NCBI GenBank assembly: GCA_949317995.1
Contig: OX439039.1
Location: 15,677,282 to 15,741,281 of the forward strand
Source of the DNA: Acholoe squamosa
Taxonomy: Eukaryota; Annelida; Polychaeta; Phyllodocida; Polynoidae
DNA: 64,000 nt
Direction: 5' to 3'
Shown here one piece after another: positions 56,912-64,000 of this stretch. The position numbers and the translations under genes were made by a program. Below the pieces are notes generated by a model. The model made no database searches and was not told the origin of the DNA. It saw only the letters and a program-made list of their open reading frames with translations. Every line of letters begins with the position of its first letter. Position 1 is the stretch's first letter.

Positions 56912-58047
56912 GCAATTGTGGAGGCTACACTACACGGTATTTTGGACAATTCTCACAGAAAACTACCCAGATAGTGCCTTATGGGCTGTTGATAGTCCTA
57001 ATTCGTAAACATGAGATTTTGAATGATAAATATGAAATTTGAGGAGTTAATTGTAACAACAGTGGGTGTGTTCTGTTTATATTTACTCCCCACCTGAGAC
57101 TGAGATCTCGCACTGATCAAGTAAGGATTGGTGCCCCTGTTCTTCTATATAAACAACAACACTATATGATATAAATAACACAGCAGTCTGACAACAACTG
57201 CAGGGCCTTGTCCTGGAAAAATCAAACATGTCAGATATTGAATTGCAGAGGCTTCCTGATGTGAAAGTCTGCAATATTTACATAACATCAGGTTGATTTA
57301 GTAAACAAAAACATCGTTTTGACAACAAAAACATGCCTGGTATTGCATACAATGACATCCCCAACATACATATATTTCAATAACAACAAATACCAATCTT
57401 TAGTCTGTGTTTGTGTCCCATTATGTCAGAATTGCTGAGGCTCCACTACGCGATTTTTGCCGAAAATCGGAGCTATTCTCACAAAAACAGACACAAACAC
57501 AGATTATAGAGTGGTATTTGTTATTATTTCAAGGTGTAAATAGAAGATTGGGAGAGCTTTTTGTTTATGTGGGGAAGGCTTTGTGTACAATCTCAGGCAC
57601 ATTTTTGTTGTCAAAAGATGTTTTTGTTAACTAAATAAAGTTGACCATATGTAAATATTGCAGACTTTCACACTGATGACTCTCTGCAACATAATATCAG
57701 ACAGGTTTGATTTTTATAGTACAAGACCCTGCGATCTGTGTGACTGCTGTGTTGTTATTTATATTTTGCTGTGTTGATGTTTACATATTGAACTCCCACC
57801 CAATCACAGATTCTGTGCAGGTGCAGGTTAGTTGGTAAATATGGCACACAAGGAGAGAGATCATCCATAAAATAACCCCTGAAATCTCATGTTTACAATT
57901 TTGAATCTCATGTTTACAATATAGGAATATCAACACCCTACACCTTAGGCACTATATGGATAGAATTAGGTGAGAATGTACCAACAAATTGCATAGTGGA
58001 GCCCCACCTAATAGCTGCAATTCTCTGCAAAAATCGCGTAGTAGAGC
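56912..58047. mobile_element. Foldback element with ~500-bp inverted arms
   Basis: The left and right halves are diverged reverse complements around a centre near 57450. For example, TGCAATATTTACATA (about 57271) pairs with TATGTAAATATTGCA (about 57649), CAACAAAAACATG with CATTTTTGTTGTC, and GTCTGTGTTTGTGTC with GACACAAACACAGA. A motif like GAGGCTCCACTACGCGATTT occurs near 56921 (variant), in the centre at 57429, and inverted near 57991 (variant) and 58036. No protein is encoded. Confidence 0.72.
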
Positions 58048-59585
58048 CTCACCTAATATTACTGAGATCTGAAGTTATTAAATGAACAAATGGGACAGAC
58101 TGGTAAATTATTCAGTGATATCAGATGTGCCAAACCGCATGTATTAGAATGGCAGCAACCAAGCGAGTGCCTATTCCACTAATTAGAACCAATTTTATGG
58201 TCGATAATAGTCGCTGGATTTCTCCTCACTGATATTGTCTTTCGCCTTGCAGGCATTATTGAAATCAAAATGAACCTTGTTGAGCGAATCTAATATTGAA
58301 ACAGACCATGATGTTACCTGTCATCAAAGATTATTAGCAAATAGAAATGAAGAGATGGGTTGGAGAGAAGCATAAAGATGCAGCAAGGGGAAGTCAACTT
58401 CCATTGCACAACTTCATTTACAGAAAAGCTCTAGTTTGCCTCACCTCATGTAAATTTGCACTGGCCAATGGAATACAAATCGTCTCTCTATTTCATTTCT
58501 TTTTTAAATTGTGTTTCATATCTGATACCTATCATAGTTTTGATGATATTGAAGTTAGGTAGGTGTAGGAGAAGTGTAAGTTGATTACTGTTCTTGATGT
58601 CTTACATCTTTGGTCTTGATCAAGAAGATATTTCTATGGCAGACATGTATTAGAGTAGGTTATGTTTGGAGAATGTCCGTGTTAATGGGATGACATTGAC
58701 CTTGTCCTGCCTGTCAGTATATTTGCAGACCTTTTGACTACATGGCCAACGTTTATCAAATCAATGGACTCACACAAATTTTGTTTTCTTAAAACTTTCT
58801 TTCACTTTCAAATTTAACCATTAGAGATAAAAAATGTTAACATAGGCATCCGGATACGGAGAGAAACGGTTTTACAAGTTCTAACAATATAACTCTGATG
58901 TAAACAAATGGCTTTTATATATAGAAAAAGCAACGTATAGCTTCAATGACCATATTTTACTTCACCGAATGCTTTCATCAAATTGCAAACCATCCGTTCT
59001 TATCCAAAGCAATCAGTGCAAACGTCAAAGGTTTTAAAACATAACAAGATCAAAGACTTTAATCAGGGTAGTCCCCTCTATGGGCGAAGCAAAAAGCATC
59101 TTGGTCCACTAAACAAGCTAAGATTTCTTATCACAGGAGTTGCAAGCTGCCATGCAAGATTATTTACCTTATTTTTATTTGGGATAAAACAATATTTTGG
59201 TTATGCACACGTTCATTTAGGGGCATCTTGATGATCCTTTATACTTTCTTGTGCCTACAAAACTATCCTGCACAGATCTTTCAATGCACGTAGGTATTCT
59301 TAAGAATGTATTTCTGCCAAATTTGTCACATCCTGATAGCTAATTAAAACAGTCTACTATAAGGGAAGACGGACACAAACCTATCCCAATAATAGATTAT
59401 AAGTTAGGAGTATAGCCGATATTCATGACTGTGCAAGCTCTACGAGAGGGGATGGATGACACCTAGACAGGGGAAGTGCCCTAGTGGAGTGCCTTAAGAC
59501 CAGCCTTATATCTTATACTGCCATGAAGCTAATGCCACAGCACAGAACCTAAGACAGGGATTTTAATGTATAACAGAGGCCCTCA
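58048..59585. other. Non-coding, nothing recognised
   Basis: AT-rich. Frames of 71 and 82 codons lack known motifs. Confidence 0.45.
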
Positions 59586-60331
59586 TGAGCTTAATTCAAA
59601 ACATCCTGGGATCCCAACCCCAGCGATCTTAGTGTAGGCACATTTCATAAGACCTGGCTGGTCTACCCTATGTAATGCAGTGGTTGCAGGCCTGTCCAGA
59701 ATAGCTAGTCCTGGGATCACTTCACTATTCCATTTCCACCACTAAGATCACTGTGATCTTAGTGAAAGAAATGCATAGTGGTTTCACCTGAGTACAAGAG
59801 CACTTACAGGGAACACTCCTGATCGAAAGAGTGAATAGCCTGCTGCATACATAAAGAGGGGAGGGAGGACGTTTGCTGAGTGTCCTTCAGGGCTCTTAGG
59901 GCTACTCATGCGTTAAGTGCACTGTAAGGTAATTCTTCCCTTCTCTCTCTTTGTCCTGGGGGGAGGGCACAATGCTTCTAATAGGCAAGCATAAATCATA
60001 CATTCATGGGAACAACTCTTGAATACTGTACGGGGGTCAACTGCACCCTGTGCTCTTTTGTTAGCCCATATGGGGACGGGGAACGATGGTATAAGCACTC
60101 TTGTGAAGAAGAGTGACTCCACAGCTATTCCTTTATTTTGGGACTCTTACCCCTGTGCCTAGTCAGTTCTTCTTGGAATAGTGTAGGAGGGCTGAGGCTA
60201 AGATCGATGCGATCTTAGTGCTGGCTAGGATATGTGAACCCAGTCAACTCTTAAGATCGCTTAATAGGATAAGGCTGATTTATTCCTAAGATCGCTGGGG
60301 TCGTGATCCCAGGATATTTTGAATTAAGCTC
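59586..60331 (+). mobile_element. GATCTTAG terminal-inverted-repeat element, copy D
   Basis: The full-length 746-bp copy is bounded by GAGCTTAATTCAAAACATCC and its complement. It has the internal palindromes AAGATCACTGTGATCTTAG and AAGATCGATGCGATCTTAG. The minus-strand 69-codon frame at 59913-60122 matches that in copy C. No transposase. Confidence 0.78.
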
Positions 60332-61686
60332 CAGACATAGCCGATGAAACTGGTTTGGGGAGGGATAGAAAGAAATGGGGTGAGAGCAGGAGTGAAATCA
60401 GTATGAAGAGCTACCTACAGTAATGAACGGACATCATATAATATACAATAAGCCACTGTAAAGCTTGTTTGTAGAGGTTGAGAAAAGGGTTCTCGGACCT
60501 ATAGAATGGGTACTTCCTCGACATTCTTTGACCAATATTGTAGTAAAAAATCTCAAAGTCACTGGTGATTTGCATGTGGGATCTTCTACTTTATAATGTA
60601 CAGTTGGACCAGGGTCTGTTCCTAGTAAACCGGTCCCTCCAGCCAGGTTTAAGGATAAGTAAAGGCATCTGAGAGAGTGCAACAGACTGCTGATTCTATT
60701 GGTCACTGAGCCATATGACCAGCAACACAAAAGAGGTACACTGCTAAACCTCTCCCAAACTAGGGAAATGAAGATCATGTTTAGCCTTCTGGTTTCAATC
60801 ACAACATCACTTGATTATTTCTCCATCAGCTTGCGACTTCTGTTCACCTTTGCGCCACCCTTTAAGTACTGCCAGATGCCAATGAGTTACCGGTATTGTT
60901 CTTTTAGTCTTCATGAAGAAGGTTTCACAGTGTGATTTGAATATTTCAAAGTGAAAGGAATAATAAAAAAAATGATTTTCAATGTTATAATTGGTGCCAG
61001 TTCTATGAAGTGATGTTCACAACTAGCAGTCACTTTACCTATCTTAGAAGGGAACACAACTGATTAATTCTTGAGACAAGTAGCTAAATCCTAATTAAGC
61101 CGTTTTCAGTAAAGCATGGCAACAAATGACTGATGAATCTGTGTAAAATCTTAATGTGCCTGCATTGTGCATTGATCAGACTTTGGCAAGAGAGGATTAA
61201 GGTTACAATAAAGCCCCACACAGAAGTCACCCATAAAGAATAAAGAGTTATATACCGTGGGTAATTAATAGAGACAGGGGGCCTTTTTCTGTTTTTTTTT
61301 CTGTATGTGATTTGAGGAGAAGTTCTGGGGTTGATAAATAATCGTTATACCCATTTTGGGCATTTCTCATTGGGAGTTTAGGATGAGGTCCCGAGGTCAA
61401 ACTAAGTCAAATCTATTTGCAATTGGAATGGATCAAAATGTTTTTAAATATATGGGCATACATTATTCAACATACTTAATCACCTTCAATACAACATTTC
61501 ATCATTTGACTTGATTTGCAGATGTGACTTACATTTGATAAATTATAAAAATCGTTTATATGTTTAATCTCCATAGGAGTAACTGTCTGAATAATCAGAA
61601 ATACCACTTAACGAGAATTCATACAGAAATACATTTAGGATAATTTATATTACATACTCTTTTAATAATCGTTGGGTACTTAGCGT
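60332..61686. other. Non-coding, nothing recognised
   Basis: No gene or repeat family identified. The 122-codon minus-strand frame at 60434-60802 has no known motif. Confidence 0.4.
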
Positions 61687-62240
61687 TTAATGTATGTTAT
61701 GGGTATGCACTCGTGGGTTTATGGGTTAATAATCCACGACCCCGAAGGGGGAGTGGATAATTAACCCATAAACCCACGAGTGCGTACCCATAACATACAT
61801 TAAGGCGTTTATCGAACATATTTCTCCATTTTGTATTAATTTCTTACCTTATAACCCAAGAATTAATCCATGAGAAGATATTTTGTAAGTGCATACGATC
61901 CGCTTGGTTTGCCAAGCCGTCGTGGCCATGTTGTCGTTCTGCCTGACATACCTCCACCTTTACACACATTTTTCGGGTATAATCCAAGGATGTCAAGCCC
62001 TGTTATTCTAGCAGTGCCAAATATACGATCTCTAGTTGGTGTTCGCATACATTTTGTTTCCATTTCCTTCAAAATAAATAAGAATCCATTGATTTTCCAT
62101 ACTGATCCAACGCACACGGTCCAGTACACGGCCATTTCGTTTTGTTGACAGAGCGGGGAGGTGCCCGGATGTAAGAACTAGGTCAGCCACGTGTCGAGCA
62201 AGTAATGGCTGTACGAGGTGGGTGCCGACACGTATCATTT
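61687..62240 (+). mobile_element. Palindrome-headed element, copy 2
   Basis: The 117-bp palindrome (61687-61803) is followed by sequence matching 42310-42700 ('TTTTGTATTAATTTCTTACC', 'GATCTCTAGTTGGTGTTCGC'). The right boundary is near 62235, directly against the poly(A) end of the next reading frame. The outer hairpin strands differ from copy 1 at several sites, but each copy pairs with itself. Confidence 0.65.
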
Positions 62241-62258
62241 AGAAACACTTTATTATAA

Positions 62259-62654
62259 TCATATAAAAATCGACTTTGCCCCGTCTCCGTAGGTTGACAT
62301 GGCACTTTGCCAAGCTCTAATGCCATCGTCCAAATCCCTCATCGTCCTTTTATTTTCTGCCCTGATTGTAGCTAATTCTAGTTCCAACTCACGTCTCTTA
62401 GAAATCCGCTCGATTTCAGATTTTCTGGACCTCTCAGCCTCTATTTCAAGCAATAGATCAACATTTGCGTCTGCAGTGTCATCTCCTGGGACCGGGCTTG
62501 TCCGCCCGGGCGCTGTGCCTTGTTGTCGGGGATCGATGGTGTTTGTACCGGTCACTCCGTCGCTCCTGTCCCCTGTCACGTCCGACTTCCATCTAGGGTT
62601 CGGGCACGTACAATTTGGACAAGCCCTGAGTTCCCATGGTAGTCTTGCCCACAC
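62259..62654 (-). CDS. Unrecognised reading frame with CxxC and a charged helix
   Basis: This minus-strand open stretch of about 131 codons has a near-N-terminal CPNCTCPNP motif, a Pro/Gly/Asp-rich linker, and a C-terminal helical, charged segment with LLLEIEAERSRKSEIERISK followed by RRELELELATIRAEN, a likely coiled coil. The stop is followed 4 bases later by AATAAA (62249-62254), a very compact 3' end. The stretch does not begin with ATG. An ATG in another frame just upstream (62681) reads MAVKCDVCGQDYHGNSGL, also CxxC-bearing. It could be a degraded transposon-encoded protein or a terminal exon. I do not recognise the family. Confidence 0.4.
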   Translation of the reverse strand: MWARLPWELRACPNCTCPNPRWKSDVTGDRSDGVTGTNTIDPRQQGTAPGRTSPVPGDDTADANVDLLLEIEAERSRKSEIERISKRRELELELATIRAENKRTMRDLDDGIRAWQSAMSTYGDGAKSIFI

Positions 62655-62776
62655 ACATCACATTTTACAGCCATTATGGCCCAGCAAATAGTGAAAATAG
62701 CCAAAAGATTTGTGACCAACATGGAGCTAGCAGCAGGCCTGCAGCGTGCAGGGTGAAGCACTAACTGGGTCAGCAC

Positions 62777-63621
62777 ACCTGCACCAGTCTACCTGTACAG
62801 GTGTGGGGACTAGGCTTCCCCCTAGTGATCAATACTCGCATCAACTATTGATGCTTAACGACAGAAATTCTCATTTGATTCTATTGAGTGTCCATGCAGC
62901 TTTAATCCAAGTGTAACCCTGCATAATCAATATGTCATTGCCATGAATAATAAATGAAATATTAACGAAAGGAATAGGATCAGAGTAAGAAGTAGCTCAT
63001 TTCAGATACAAAGCAGAAACAAAATTAGAAAGGAATATGATAATTGTATTCATTAGGATCAGTGTTATACAAACTAGCCGAGGGTAATTCATAGGGATTC
63101 ATTTAGTTTCAAACATTCTCTTAGTCCAGATAAAATGTATACAGTATGTAAGAAAAGCAAAGCGAAACAAGGCTACTATGAGAAATAGGAGGATAGAAGA
63201 CATTAATCTACAAATTCCTCCCACCACAGCTCATTATCCCCTCCCATGCCCCAATAATACCTTCATACATTTCTTTGCTGACTGATTCTAGCTCTGTCCT
63301 CTGTGTGGGGATTTCTCTACCTAATACCAAGCCTCCCTGCTGAATCTGCTTCTACGACAATTACCATAAAGGCGAACCCATACAAATACAACCCTGATTA
63401 ATGCCAACCCAGGAAACAGGATTTTGGGATCTGAGAAAGGCTTGAGCTGATTCAGGAGAGGGATGATTATGGGGATGTGGGGTTTAACCATGATGAAAGT
63501 TGTTCTCTTGGACTTTTAGAAAATGGAGGGATATAATGCAACAGAATGAGCAAAGATGATGCAACTGCCCATGTAGCAGAAGTCATCATTACTGATCAAT
63601 ACAATTTGATATCTTGATAGC

Positions 63622-63622
<1 letters not shown>
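62777..63622. other. Non-coding, nothing recognised
   Basis: AT-rich DNA. No gene or repeat identified. Confidence 0.45.

Positions 63623-63695
<73 letters not shown>
63623..63695. repeat. (AT)n microsatellite
   Basis: About 73 bases of AT repeat. Confidence 0.97.
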
Positions 63696-63697
<2 letters not shown>

Positions 63698-64000
63698 GTC
63701 CAGGCACTGTGCCCAAGGAACCAAGTGGAGCGTTGTCATTTCTCTAGGTACAATGTAGACATGAGTTCCTGTGGGGTTGAGTGAAGTTATGGATTCCCCA
63801 ATCTATTTTCCATTGGACTATATTTCCTTGTTTTAAAATCAAACTTTCTATCCGATATGGGTAAACCTGTCAAATTAAGTACCTCTTCTCAGTGCCATTG
63901 AGGTTATTACTTTCACTTACTATATGCCCCTAGTGTGAACATTATGTTGTTCAATAAACCTTTCAGTGGGATGTAATAAAACAGATTTGGAGAAATGATA
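63696..64000. other. Non-coding, nothing recognised
   Basis: AT-rich sequence to the end of the window. Confidence 0.45.

Overview
This window looks like animal genomic DNA with very few genes. The best host coding signal is one minus-strand exon (18661-18918). It reads as the C-terminal exon of a BK-type calcium-activated potassium channel beta subunit (KCNMB family), and a good splice acceptor precedes it. AT-rich intergenic or intronic DNA, long (AT)n and (CT)n tracts, a CR1/Jockey-like LINE, several classes of cut-and-paste DNA elements, tRNA-derived repeats and a gag-bearing LTR element all fit a metazoan. The KCNMB-like exon makes an invertebrate deuterostome (hemichordate, echinoderm or cephalochordate) my best guess. 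That is inference, not proof. No operon, CRISPR array, rRNA gene or convincing functional tRNA was seen.

Layout. (1) About 1.0-14.4 kb and 16.9-33.5 kb are two diverged copies of one segmentally duplicated unit. Parts of it recur at 24.2-25.4, 37.2-37.5 and 47.4-50.8 kb. Because the copies align, many later insertions can be seen against an empty site in the sister copy: a LINE (1291-3416), a 73-bp mini-element (5624-5696), a TTAA-targeting piggyBac-type element (10114-12523), a CACTG-ended element (26691-27579), a 60-bp hairpin (30200-30259) and a 1.36-kb element with a TATG target duplication (49234-50596). (2) 18.4-24 kb holds the KCNMB exon, a small piggyBac-type MITE, a foldback element whose arms are a 20-21 bp minisatellite (20859-21660), and a CACTG-ended MITE packed with TGACA/TGTCA motifs. 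(3) 33.5-40 kb is mostly unique non-coding DNA with one weak candidate exon, a 52-bp tandem repeat and a solo LTR. (4) 40.8-45.7 kb holds an inverted pair of a GATCTTAG-rich terminal-inverted-repeat element (a third copy lies at 59.6-60.3 kb), a 117-bp palindrome element (second copy at 61.7-62.2 kb) and a tRNA-Gly-like repeat head. (5) 46.1-46.9 and 54.8-55.6 kb hold composite repeats in which a GC-rich hairpin is joined to a 72-nt tRNA-like module, five modules in all. (6) 52.15-54.77 kb is a young but broken LTR retroelement with a gag frame. (7) 56.0-58.1 kb has a small three-way-junction palindrome and a second foldback element. (8) 62.3-62.7 kb has an unrecognised minus-strand reading frame with a poly(A) signal right after its stop.

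Apart from the potassium-channel exon, the content is repeats inserting into and rearranging one another. Most interesting are the families with long self-complementary structure: two foldbacks, the 117-bp palindromes, the hairpin-tRNA composites and the three-way junction. I do not recognise these as named families.
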